A DNA stretch of 64,000 bases from Adiantum capillus-veneris (lineage: Eukaryota > Streptophyta > Polypodiopsida > Polypodiales > Pteridaceae). This document shows, piece after piece, positions 1-10,629 of the stretch. The position numbers and the translations under genes are program-made. Each line of letters begins with the position of its first letter. Position 1 is the stretch's first letter. The DNA lies in contig CM043942.1 in NCBI GenBank assembly GCA_014529385.2, positions 62,225,184 to 62,289,183 of the forward strand, given 5' to 3'. The notes beneath the pieces are model-generated. The model saw nothing but the letters and a program-made list of their open reading frames with translations. It was not told the origin of the DNA and searched no databases.

Positions 1-1
1 T

Positions 2-424
2 AAGAAATTAAAAGATGCCCTTGTATCCGCTCCAGTGCTACGAGCACCTGATTGGGAAAAAATATTTCACATTCATATAGATACTTTTGCAGTTGCTATT
101 GGATGTATTCTCGCTCATCCGGGAGAGGGAACTATGGATTTCCCAGTCAGCTATTCTAGTCGACAACTAAATAATGTCAAAAGAAATTACACCACCACTG
201 AGAGAGAAGGACTTGAAATGATTTATGCCGTCAAGGAATTTTGGCATTACCTACTCGCAAATAAGTTTGTGTTTTTCACTGACCATCAAGCCCTTTTATA
301 CCTTGTTAATAAACCATGCAATATTGGACGAATCGTAAGATGGTTCATAATATTGTTAGAGTTTGACTTTACTATAGTGGTAAAGAAGGGGAAGACACAC
401 CTTCGTGCAGATCACCTCTCTTGA
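2..424 (+). pseudogene. Ty3/gypsy RNase H fragment
   Basis: C-terminal part of a Ty3/gypsy reverse transcriptase-RNase H. The reading frame is open from the window edge. It holds the block APVLRAPDWEK, then HIDTFAVAIGCIL, which is the family's first RNase H motif (usually DASxxAIGxVL). Further on are YTTTEREGLEMIYAVKEFWHYL, here cited only as the YTTTEREGL motif, then FFTDHQALLYL and the closing GKTHLRADHLS, which resembles the usual GKxNxxADALSR. A stop falls right after ADHLS. The catalytic-region DAS is DTF here, so the copy is likely dead. It continues downstream into integrase modules in other frames. The 5' part of the element lies outside the window. Confidence 0.85.
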
Positions 425-469
425 TTACCTAATGGAAACGATCCAGAGGGAGTGGATGATGACCTACCT

Positions 470-835
470 GATGTATACCTTTTCAATATAGAAATGGTAC
501 CTAAGTGGTCCTAAGAGATTGTCAAGCTACTATCACAGGGTGGGAAATTCAATAAGATGGATCTAGACCTTAAATGACGAACGATTTGCCAATCTAAGAA
601 CTTTCAGTTGGTTGGGGGACATTTATATAATTTAGGCTCCGACGGCATTCTAAGAGTGTGCATAAACCCTGAGGAATATGAAACATATTTGTTGGAAGCG
701 CATATCCAGGCATTAACATTTCATTTTTCAGCAACAAAAACTTTCCAAAGACTGCAGCAATTGGGAATGTATTGGCATACTATGCGTATTGATGTTCATG
801 ATTATGTCACTAGTTATGTCAAATACGATTAAGCC
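470..835 (+). pseudogene. First integrase zinc-binding-like module, decayed
   Basis: Two short open stretches with stops between them link RNase H to this block. Residues around 608-832 read like the H2C2 zinc-binding domain that precedes integrase: the helix FQRLQQLGMYWHTMRIDVHD matches the family pattern in which a tryptophan precedes a small residue and then DVxxYV. The two cysteines expected at the end are both tyrosines (TSYVKYD against the usual xSCxxC), each explained by one G to A change. A second, better module of the same kind follows at about 1030-1220, so this is an extra copy. Confidence 0.6.
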
Positions 836-861
836 CACCCATTGAAGATGCCACATTGTTT

Positions 862-2205
862 CAAATAACACTTACACCAGCGTGGAGTCAATACATTGTT
901 GACTATTTGGAAAGGAAAATATTTCCTGAAAATATCACCAAAGCACGACAGAAAATGATAGAAACAGAGGCTCGTGCTTTCACTCTTATTGAAAATTAGC
1001 TTTATAAAAGGGGAAAGGATAACCAGCTTAGGTTGTGTGCAATGGAGAACATGTACGTTCCAGCCCTGGAACAAGCACATGGAGGGATTAGTGGAGGCCT
1101 TTTCTCTGGTGAGAAGACAGTAAAAATTGTACTCACATCGGGAATATGGTGGCCAACATTACATATGGATGCAAACGAGTATACTATACGATGTGAGTCC
1201 TATCAAAGAAACAACGTACCATTAAAACGGGATGAGATGTTCTTAAGGCCAATGATGGGAGCCAAATCCTTTGCCAAGTGGGGAATAGACTTCGTAGGGC
1301 CAATATCACCCCCTGCGTACAAAACACATGTCCAGTATATCATTATAGCCACAGACTATCTAACAAAATGGGTAGAAGCTAAAGCTACACCAAAGGCTAA
1401 TGCCAGGAATACTGCACAATTTCTATACAAAAATATCTTTGTGAGATATGGTCTATCCATAGAAATTTTCAGTGATCGAGGCACACATTTCATAAATGAG
1501 ATAATATCTTCTTGAACACTTCCTGATAGTTCATAAGAAGTCAGCTCCCTACCACCCACAGGCTAATGGTCAAGTCGAGGCCACAAATAAAACTCTATGC
1601 ATAATCCTGACCAAGATAGTATCAGAGTCTAGAACGGATTGGGATCAGAAACTACATTCAACTTTATGGGCGTATAGAATAGCTTACAAAACCTCGATAG
1701 GCTTTACACCGTACAACATGGTGTTTGGCCTTAATGCTATACTGCCTATGGAATTTCTAATCCCAACCCTAAGAACATCAAAATGTCTAAAGTGGACGGG
1801 TCATGAAATGTCCTCACGTATAGATAACGTGGAACATCTAGATGAGCTTCACTTGAAGGTAGTAGCTTCTATCTATGCACAAAAACGAAGGCAAAAAGAA
1901 TTTTTGATAAACATGTACTTTCCAAAAAATTCAAAACAGGTCATTATGTCTTGGTTTATACATTGAAACAACATGCAAAGAAACTTAAAAAGCGAGGGAT
2001 GGGACCCTTTTGATTAAAGATTTATCTCCAAGTGGTGTCATCAAGCTTGCTACATTGGATGGGGAGGAAATGCCTAACTGGATAAGTGGTTGCTAACTAA
2101 AAAGATTTCATCTACCACTAACCCCAAACATGCTCTATCAAATCCATCAAGCAAAGAAAAATGCACAAGAAAAACAACACATTATTGCAGAAGCTCAAGC
2201 AAAGG
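862..2205 (+). pseudogene. Ty3/gypsy integrase (zinc module, core, C-terminal domain)
   Basis: Decayed integrase read in at least two frames. A zinc-binding module (about 1030-1220) is followed by the core, with the first catalytic aspartate in KWGIDFVGPI (about 1278-1307) and the second in IFSDRGTHF (about 1467-1493). A frameshift near 1513 moves the frame to SAPYHPQANGQVEATNK, which holds the third acidic residue. The C-terminal part (about 1985-2140) has GPFLIKDLSP and LATLDGEEM, typical of plant Tat/Athila-type integrases. Stops at 998, 1513 and 1964 and frame changes make it non-functional. There is no clear boundary between its end and the protease-like region that follows. Confidence 0.85.
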
Positions 2206-2215
2206 CTAAATAAAG

Positions 2216-3310
2216 AGTGGCGAAAAAGAAGCTTCTTCGATGACAACAACATGGACCGCCTCTAAAGATAAATGCAATTTGTGTCACAGAATTCGACAAC
2301 GAGACCATACAGTAGCCTAAAATTGATATCAAAATCGAAAACAATCAAGTGAAGGCAACATCGATACTTGATTCGGGAGCTCAATGCAACTTGATCTCCT
2401 ACAACCTTTACAAGCAACTTCAACTTGACAACCAATTATAGAGGATGACGAATGCACTCCAAAGTTATTCAGAACATCTGATTAAAGTTTTGGGATGGAC
2501 GGTGATCAGAGAACAAATCAATCAACATGACTATCCGCATAAATTTTATGTGGTCGAAGATACGAGCACACAACATGCAGTTTTGCTAGGGCAACCTTGG
2601 CAGAAAAGTTATAAGGTACAACTTGACTGGTGTCACAACACTCTCAATATACAATCTAATTCGGCAAAACAGCAAGTTCCTTTTGCTACCAGAAAAAGGT
2701 AAGCAGACCTTACCAACAACCATGGACCAAAAAGGAATTCCAAAGATCACGTCAAGGCAACAAGATCAAGTCCCAAAGGCAAAGACTCATGATACAAAGA
2801 ACAGAAGTCACCAAAGCGTACACCAACACAAACAACAGGGTCAGTACAACAAAGCTATCAAGCAAATTTGCATCCGAAAAGATCGATTGACCAAGGAGGA
2901 GAAACCAGAAGTTAATTTTAACCCTCCAACCAATCATACAAATAGGAAGCCAAAACCAAACTCTTGTCGAAAACAGATATGGGTACCGAAGAAACTACTC
3001 AGCATTCACAACCACCATACCAAAATCTAGATTCAAAAGCAACAACTTCAAGAACTGCCAATACACAACTTCTACAACCGACAAAAGGCAAGTTCCAATC
3101 AACTAATATCGAAGGTTCAGTGGTGGCGACCTAAGCAAAAAGCAATCAAAAATACCAAAAGATTAAGAAGCCTGGCTCCCCAAAACCTATTGACAATCAA
3201 AGATAGAGCAAAAATACTTGAGATCTTACTATTCAGACGACTTCCCCAAGAGCATACATCATTGAAAAGCTTCAACATCGACATGGTCGTCCAGGAGGAC
3301 TTCGACTAGG
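2216..3310 (+). pseudogene. Retropepsin-like domain downstream of integrase, with basic tail
   Basis: One frame carries a retroviral-type aspartic protease signature. ATSILDSGAQCNLIS places the catalytic DSGA at 2370-2381. About 75 residues later comes AVLLGQPWQKSYKVQLDW, matching the second conserved block (hydrophobic-LG-x-PW). Catalytic Asp, Ser, Gly and Ala are all kept. The same frame then runs to the PPT-like tract as a Lys/Gln/Thr/Pro-rich tail broken by stops. In standard Ty3/gypsy elements protease lies between gag and RT, so finding it 3' of integrase is unusual. A tandem second element is possible, but no RT follows. The domain call is firm; the arrangement is inferred. Confidence 0.7.
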
Positions 3311-3320
3311 AAGGGGGAGG
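3309..3320 (+). other. Polypurine-tract-like sequence
   Basis: GGAAGGGGGAGG follows the protease-like region, the position where plus-strand priming of an LTR retrotransposon is expected. No TG dinucleotide starts directly after it; the nearest plausible LTR start is TGTAAAAAGG at 3338. The LTR itself is therefore not resolved. Confidence 0.45.
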
Positions 3321-4893
3321 AACCAACACGCTACAAGTGTAAAAAGGGCATTGTTTTCCTTGAATTTATGGACTTTTATGTTTGATTGCAATTATTTTGA
3401 TAAAAATCGAACAGATATGCCCTAAAATATTGAGTAATAACAGATGACAGAGGACAAACACCAAGATGAGCCTCTAGGTGTGTGTACATATCTAAAATTA
3501 GAGGTTTTCAAGAAGAAAAAGCAAGAAAACGGAGCAATCCGACCAAAAATACTACGGATTGATGTACATAGTAGGTTAATATGATATTACCTAATTATCT
3601 TGATTTTTTTATTTTTTTGGATCAAATTAGATATTTTTCTTTATTTTTAATTATTTTTCAGCCAAAAACAAAGAAAAATAGAAAAAGCAGGTGAAACGAC
3701 ACTTTGGCAACAAAAGAAAAATAATAGGAGTGGTCAAATAAACAATCGACAATTTATGGTGAAGACGAGGTGCAAATATGCGAAAAAGTTGCGGAAAGCC
3801 AAATTGGCAGATCTTTGGCCAATTGACAAATTTTTCAAAAATAGATCAATCGGAGTCCAAATGAAAAAATTTATGAGCCTAAAGTGCATTTCACAACAAG
3901 ATAGGAGCACATGCCAAATTTGGTAAAAAGTGGTCCAGAAACCCGATATAAGTTCTTTTGGGCCCACTTAATAGCTCATTTTCACTATTCACAAGTGAGA
4001 GAGAGCTTGAGAGACGTAGAAAGATCGGATCTTTTGAGACTCCGTACGATGCACATGACACACCGATCGGTGCCAAATATGAGAGGTAGGCTTGTTACCA
4101 TGAGTTTTTCTTGTCCTACACTCTCTTTGTCACGAAAAACTTCAAAAATCGTCAATGTAGCTTCGCGAGAAAGAAACCGAAAAGAGCCCGTAGTGCATCA
4201 TCCACCCAACGGGTTGCTACAAGACTCGGTGGGGGGTTAACCCTAAGCTAAAAAACACATCTATGATCTCCAATGCAGGTTTAGGTCAACCGGAAAAACC
4301 CTAACTTCTTCGGGCAGCACGACAAAGACTGATCGGGAAAGAATAGTCGAAACGACGCAAAACTTCAAGAGAAGATACACCTCAAGCATGTCTTTAAGTC
4401 AAGTAAGTCTCTGCGTGAATCCACCATCAAAAGTAGGTCAAAACATGGGGTAAAGCTTCGGGGCCACAAAGTGTCATTTGGGCCTCACGGTCGAGATAGA
4501 TGTCCGTTTGCCACCAAACTTCACAGGCTTCATCAACATATTATCAACAACCAGTACGTAAAGTCAAACATCAAGAAAAATTGTTGTCGGCACTCTCCTC
4601 AACAAAAGACGCTATTTTAGCGACAAATCGCCAAATGTAGCATTTATGAGTCCAAAGGATTCATTATAGCCACAGAAGGGTGCCTAAGGACATTCACATG
4701 CAAGGGAAATAGAGATCAAGAAGAATCTCTAAGTCAATGCGGCCACAATGGAGAAATCCCTTTCGAAGACTGAAATACCAAGTAGGGAGTTTCAAAACTG
4801 ATCACTTGACTTTTTAAAGTGAAAAATAGCTAGCAGGGCTTAAGGCACAATCACAAACCACCTCAAAGCATCAAAATCAGTTTTTATCACAGC
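3321..4893. other. Non-coding stretch, possible LTR and leader
   Basis: No convincing gene. It is AT-rich at 3590-3690. A short imperfect inverted repeat (GACGCTA-TTT-TAGCGAC) lies at 4608-4624. The region may hold the 3' LTR of the upstream element starting near 3338, but no second copy exists in the window to set its limits. The open frame at 3911-4240 shows no recognisable domain and is not called. Confidence 0.4.
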
Positions 4894-6614
4894 AGACTTC
4901 ATACACGTATGAAGTCTCACATACATTTTTTGCACAAGAAACACTCACAGGAAATCACAGCATCATTTTGCATACCCTCTAGATGCAATACACAAAATTT
5001 TACGGAATTTGGAGCTTTTATAGTTCCCCAAGAACCAAAAAATGCAAAGTCTCAGCCTAATCTCAATATTTGGCTTTAGACTTATAAAAATTCCTCCCAA
5101 TCATGTGGAATTATGTGCACAGCATATACTTAGCCCAAATATCTTATGACTATGCTCAAAAGTGCGATCTATGAAAAGAGACTTTATATGCGTATAAAGA
5201 TTAACTCTGCAATAAGGGAGTGTTGCCCAGAAACTGATCACCCAAACCTGTAAAGTATATCATGCCAAGCCTCTACACCAAATTTGGACCGAATTGGGAA
5301 TGTATTTGTCATCATTTTCAAAAACCAAAGTATCTTAGCCTGATTTATGGCCTTAAGCTCAAGAACTCTTACCCAATTTCATGTGTGCGCCTATCACAGC
5401 CTTATAAACATCATGGACTAGGTTTGCAACAAATCTGGATCAAAGATTCTCAAGTAGACTTTATACGCGTATAAAGTCTACAAGCCTTGATATAGCAGGC
5501 TAGCTGGGATTTTAGGCTTTTAGCACTTGGAAAACATCATCATGAGCTCTCTAACCCACATCAAGCACAATTGGAAGTGATATGACCTTCATTCATTCAA
5601 AAAAGCCAAACATGTGCCATGACATCTTTTGAAGCCTTTCTATCACAATCCACAAGCCCAAAGTCATATCAGAGTTCATGGATACTTTACACAAGCCATA
5701 CAACACCAGCCTGGGGAATTTCTCACTATTTTACATCAATAGTCTTTATACCGTATAAAGTCTAAACTATTATCTGGGAGCCTAACCAACAATTTCTCAG
5801 CACTGGTTTGTGCACCATGTACTTACAATGCATACCTTCAATTTGGACAAGTTTGGGCTAGATAATGACCACTAGTAGTACCAAAGCAGAAATTTCCTCC
5901 TGTGCAGTATTCTAGACCCCATCCAATTAGTCCATATCCAAATGGGAATCAGAGTTTGATATTGGGTGTCCCAACCACCAAAGGAAGCTCCAGAATAATC
6001 CAAGGCCAGAAGACTCAATGAAGACTTCATACATGAATGAAGTCTCATAATGGTTAAATGATGGATTAAGGCAAAGCTCTACACTCCAAGGCTTTTATTC
6101 CAACAAAAGTAACCCAAAGCTAAAAATCCATCAAATTATGTATCCATTTACCCATGTTAACCCCAATATCGAAGTCCCAATCTCCATAGGTGAAATGTGG
6201 CTCCATACTCAGAAGGAAAATCCAAAATCCAATTTCACTGCCCCACAGATGTGTATAACATGCTAATGACTACTTACAGCCAAGGTATGAGTCATATCTA
6301 ACACACTAGACTTCATACGTGTATAAAGTCTCTCTAATATGGAGATGAACCTGGAGATCAACAATGACCAATCTAAGCCTCAACAACAGGACTATGAGTA
6401 CACTTACCCAAATTCATTACATTTAAGCCTCAAATACTCAGAAGTGAGCCCAAATCTAGTTTCAAACTGGCAAAGAGTCAAATGGGCATAGATGGTTCAA
6501 ACAACATCCAAATTGAAATCCAGACACATATTCATGAAGCATACGATAAGTGTTGTGCATATGTAAACTATCACTATGTTTTAAGTACTTAAACTTCATA
6601 CGCGTATGAAGTCT
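4894..6614. repeat. Phased array of seven 24-bp palindromes, period about 283 bp
   Basis: A near-perfect 24-bp dyad, half-site AGACTTCATACG or AGACTTTATACG, occurs seven times: 4894-4917, 5179-5202, 5456-5479 (perfect), 5741-5763 (one base short), 6022-6045, 6308-6331 and 6591-6614. Centres are 277-286 bp apart, mean about 283. Position 7 of the left arm is C or T and the matching right-arm base is G or A in step in six of seven copies, so the arms co-vary. Sequence between palindromes is strongly diverged, with only a faint shared AATTTGGA-like patch 92-98 bp after several centres. It looks like an old tandem array in which only the palindromes stayed similar. Function unknown. Confidence 0.9.
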
Positions 6615-6752
6615 CACAGCATCAATCAGCACCCAAAAGCATCCATCATCCTATGCATTGCACCCTTTTGCCCTTGGTAGCCTATTTTTCAATTTAAGAG
6701 TCATTTGGACAGATGGAAACTGAGAAAATGCAAGATTCGATAATCACTTGAA

Positions 6753-7715
6753 GTGTCCGCAGGATCTATGGAGTCTAGTAAATCACCAACAAAGAAGAAG
6801 AGGATGTCTGTCAAAGACATAACTGCAGCCAGTGAACCATATACACTGCCAGCGGAGATACTCAAGCCAGCCAAGGCTTGGATAGATGAGGCAACAGTAG
6901 AAAAGGAAGGAGTTGCAGCCTATCAAGGCACCTCCAGAGACACACAGTCAACACATTGGATATCCCAATGAATCCACGAGAGATGTTAGAAATGGCAAAC
7001 AAAGAAGATACCGTTACCCAGATAGAAAGAGCGGACCTTCATAACTTCTATACGACTCCACCAGCAGGTGTGGATGTTCAGAGAGTATATGAGCTAGTCA
7101 GCTCTATTCAAAAAGACAGAAAGGCAATGATAACAGGTTTGGATGGCCACAAGACAGGAACTCTAATCACACCTCAAACCATAGCAGATGCACTTGCGCT
7201 CCACAACAGGGGAAGCTCAGTGAGAGAAGAAGAGACGAGGTGAAAGTTTACGCACAAAAGAAGTTTAATCAGAAATTCAAAGATCTGGTGGAACCATGAG
7301 CTACAAAGATATGCAAACTATACAACCAATACTTCCATGTTTGCAGCAAGCGGCCACAGAAATACACAACTCCTCCTTATGCAGTGGCAACTACTATAGC
7401 CTGGGCTTTAAAGAGCAATGTACCAAAAGAGGTGAACTACGCTCAATATCTGCATGAGCAGATGATTGGCATAGGCATGGAAAAGCCCAAGTACATTGGA
7501 GGAGGAGAAACCTTGACAAAGATTGCATATGAGGCAATCAAAGCAAGAGGACATTGGCTAGAGCCACCAACACAGAATGAGTGGTTCAAGGTAAAACCTG
7601 ATATCGAAGATGAGCCGGTAAAAACAACAGCTCCACCCATCACCACCAGGCTAAGAAGAAAATTGGAAATAGTGCCGGAGAACGAGCCTGTGGATCGGAA
7701 ATTGATTGGAGAAGC
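6753..7715 (+). pseudogene. Unrecognised TE-associated coding block, N-terminal part
   Basis: Three consecutive frames (6753-6971, 6956-7243, 7384-about 7715) look like one protein broken by frameshifts. It starts with a Lys/Ser-rich segment (SPTKKKRMSVKD), then a helical part including RVYELVSSIQKDRK and ATTIAWALKSNVPKEVNYAQ, the latter resembling plant-transposon proteins of unknown function. It begins just after the palindrome array. The open frame continues to 7890, but its last part is the antisense of a gag fragment and does not belong to the protein. Codons resume after the inserted material near 8840. No function is assigned. Confidence 0.45.
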
Positions 7716-7719
7716 CACC

Positions 7720-8092
7720 ATAGTATGGTGTATGACCGCAAATATGGTGTGTGGCCTTTGGGAGTTGACATACTCTGTCATTTCTTTAGTTAAGCCCACA
7801 CAAAATTGTTGTTTTTTCTCTCCAAAATCCATCTATTTGAAGACAGTGGATTTGAGATGTAAGTATCAAAACTTGTCTACATATTTGTGAATGGATTTGT
7901 AGGGAGAGAGCTTCAAGCTTCACCATTCAGTGAGTACTTTGTCTTTGGCATCGATAGCCAAAAATTGCTTCATGATGGAAGATCTTATAGCTTTCCATGT
8001 TTGTGGAGCTTCATCGTTTGCCTGTAGGCTAGACCACCATTGCCTGTCAGACTTTTGAAAGTGCATAGCTACATGGTGTAGCTTAGAGGACT
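7720..8092 (-). pseudogene. Gag capsid fragment of a Ty3/gypsy or Copia-type element
   Basis: Reading the minus strand from 8092 down gives KLHHVAMHFQKSDRQWW, then EAPQTWKAIRSSIMKQF, KSIHKYVDKF and KQQFCVGLTKEMTEYVNSQ. This is the order of motifs in plant retrotransposon gag (hydrophobic helix with a WW pair, then a W-x-x-hydrophobic block, then a YVxxF block). Two or three in-frame stops mark it as dead. It lies directly beside the LTR at 8098-8806 and has the same orientation as that LTR if the LTR is read on the minus strand. Confidence 0.75.
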
Positions 8093-8097
8093 CCTGA

Positions 8098-8181
8098 TGT
8101 TAGGAAATAAGACGTAGCTAAATAGATAATTGAGTAGATTACTTAATGGAGAGAGACAGATTTACATACACGAGATTACAG

Positions 8182-8220
<39 letters not shown>

Positions 8221-8806
8221 CACGATATACGTGGTTCACCCAATGTGGGCTATGTCCACGGGAAAGCAGCCACTTTAGTACTTCAAAACAAGAAGTAGTT
8301 TACAAAGGGATTATACCCTTAATGGAGCTCCCGCCTTGCTTCACTCTCACCACCTCACACTCACCTTGTTGCATCAACTTCACACACTATGAAATGTGTG
8401 TAGAAATGGCCTCCTTTTATAGGCCAAAAGGGCTGCCCTCTCTCATGAGAGGCAGCCATGTGTAGCCGCCCTTGTGTAGATAAGTCCAAATCGGACCCTC
8501 CAATCTGCCCATGTGTGGCCGCCCTTGAGAAGACAAGTCCGCTTTTGAATTCGGCCATTGGCCACCGGCCATTGACTACCAGCCACCGGCCAAACGACGG
8601 TTGTTTTCCGACCACTTTCCGGCCGTCGTCCGGCCATAATATTTCGGCGAAAAGGAATATTCCGGCGAGGGAAAAAAAAAGTCTCGGGGGCTTCCGCCCC
8701 TGAGGCCCCTAAAGTTGCCCCTTATTTTTTGCCGGGAAAATTTTGGTTTTCGGCAAGTGATTTTCCTTCACGCACAATGGCTTCTCCTCATAATGGGGAC
8801 CTTACA
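8098..8806 (-). mobile_element. LTR of an inserted retrotransposon
   Basis: The segment starts TGTTAGG and ends CCTTACA, giving TG...CA ends with 6 of 7 inverted bases. It contains CGTGGTTCACCC followed by GGGCTATGTCCACGGG, a motif common in plant LTRs, and a (GA) tract. No target duplication is visible (CCTGA against AATGT), and the gag piece touches it with no leader or primer-binding site. It is probably a rearranged remnant rather than a clean solo LTR. Confidence 0.6.
8185..8216. repeat. (AG)n microsatellite in LTR
   Basis: Uninterrupted AG dinucleotides inside the LTR at 8098-8806. Confidence 0.95.
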
Positions 8807-8839
8807 AATGTGCGCTCTTACCACAAAAAATTACAAGGG

Positions 8840-10620
8840 TAAATCAGGCTCCATACTTAACACCTGAAGCCCTCATCTCCAAACACCGCATCGAATTGAA
8901 AGGAAAAGTGTTAGCCAGGGAATCTAGACCCAAGGAAACACACAGTCAGAAAGTTGCTCGTATTGAAAGATTGATAGAACAGTTCAGAGCAGAAAGGGCA
9001 CTAAAAGGAGATTTTGAAGGATACTGGGTGCTAGACCTAGCCAAGGTGGGAGGAAGCTCCTCTAAACCACTAGAGGACCAATTTGACCATTACATCCGAG
9101 CATATGAAGAGACGGCAAGGGTACTTGATCAGAAAAATTTAGAGCCTTTCACAATGGAGGAAGTGAAAAATATCAAACAGAAGCTGAAAGAAACATCAGA
9201 AGGACAGGAGAAGAAGGAACAAGAGGAAGAGTAGAAGAAAGATGAAACACCACCTTTTCCACCAAGATCTCCCACACCTCCTCCAAGCTCAAAACCAGCT
9301 ACACCCAAACCTCAGTCTTCACCAAAAACAACAGAAGAGGCCACATTTGCACATGGAGATCAGGAACAGGATGAAAGAAATACATATGAAGATCTCATCC
9401 AAGCTAGATATACTATGGCAGAGGATTCCACAGTGGTATATGGTACTCCGAACCCACCATGGGCTGCAAGGAAAGACAAGAGCTCCCAAGAAACAAAGAA
9501 AGAGATGATGAAGCAGAAAACAGGAAGGGAGAGCATGGATCTCAACAAAGAAATCCAGAGAAATACTCACCACAACCAGGAGTGCCAGGGATGGTTCAAG
9601 TCCCCATGGTACCCCAATGGAGACCCTTGGCTAAACCATTCCAAGCATCATTAGTAGGAGTGCTGATCAGTACGGGTTATCAGGTTCCACTGGCTGGTCC
9701 AATCAATAGACCAACAACTCGAAACCTTGTCGCAGCAACTGAAGACAACATAAGAGCCGCTTATCAAATACTAGATAGAGTCAAGGCGCTGTCTCTTGCC
9801 ACTGTTGAAGAGAACAACATGCTGCGTACCAGGGATGACAACATGCAAATGGAACATGAGAACCTATCGTATCTGGTACAAGATACCCACCTGAAGACTG
9901 AAGAAGCAGAAAAAGAGCTCGACCCTCTTACTGCAACACTAAGGGAATCTGAAAGCAAACGAGACACTCTCCTGCTAGAGATGATTGAAGCATCGAGAGC
10001 AATCAAGACTCTTCAAGAGCAAAAATATTAGGCCTTGGATGACTTAGAAGCAGCAAAGGATGAAGTCCTAGAGCTGAAGGAAAAGTTAGAGCTCCAGGAC
10101 AAGACAATCAATAGACTAAGGTCTACACCAAGGATCAAGAGAACAAGTGCAGGATCAGACACCCAAGGCATACAAGCACCGGAGGCACAAATCACCACCC
10201 TACATAAGGAACTGCGGCTATAGCAAAGACAAAGGATGCATATGGTAGAAGGATCTTTAGCCACCGAAGAAAGAATGAGAGCAGAACACACAGTTCTCGA
10301 AAAGAACATGAGGAACTTCAACAGAACCTAGAAACATTGCAAAATCAAATGGTTGACATGGCTGAAATAGCAACTCAACAAGACACATTGGCGCAAAGAC
10401 AGATCATCGTTGACTTGCAAAAGGAAATAGCGGCGTTAAGGAAACAGGAAACAGAATCAGGGCATAGTGAAATAGAAACAAATGCTAGAGATGATCCCAT
10501 GGAAATTCCTGAAGGGGTCGAAGATATCCAGTACAAGGAAGACTAGGAGGAAACAGAGGAAGACCAAACGAACACACTAACAGCAGAGAAGGAGACACGC
10601 TTCCAGCTTTTTAAGACCAC
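8840..10620 (+). pseudogene. Coiled-coil part of the broken TE-associated ORF
   Basis: Coding similarity resumes after the inserted LTR: an open stretch reading LTPEALISKHRIELKGK leads into 8896-9234, a charged helical segment with many Lys/Glu. A Pro/Ser/Thr-rich linker follows (about 9240-9330). Long heptad-like stretches come next in 9720-10220 (for example VEENNMLRTRDDNMQ and LEAAKDEVLELKEKLELQ) and in 10337-10546. Stops near 9234, 10029, 10221 and 10544 and frame changes break it. It has no RT, protease or integrase motif and lies just before a PPT, the env-like position of an LTR retrotransposon. The family is not recognised. Confidence 0.5.
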
Positions 10621-10629
10621 AAGCCAGCC

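Noticed and set aside
3911-4240. 109-residue open frame.
   Set aside because: No recognisable domain, in LTR or leader-like sequence.
4608-4624. Short inverted repeat as an eighth member of the palindrome array.
   Set aside because: It sits near the expected phase (about 4622), but its sequence is unrelated to the array half-site.
4894-6614. CRISPR-like array.
   Set aside because: Spacing is about 283 bp rather than 50-80 bp, the repeats are perfect dyads, there are no cas genes, and the setting is a plant nuclear genome.
7384-7890. 168-residue protein as a real gene.
   Set aside because: Its C-terminal part is the antisense of a minus-strand gag fragment.
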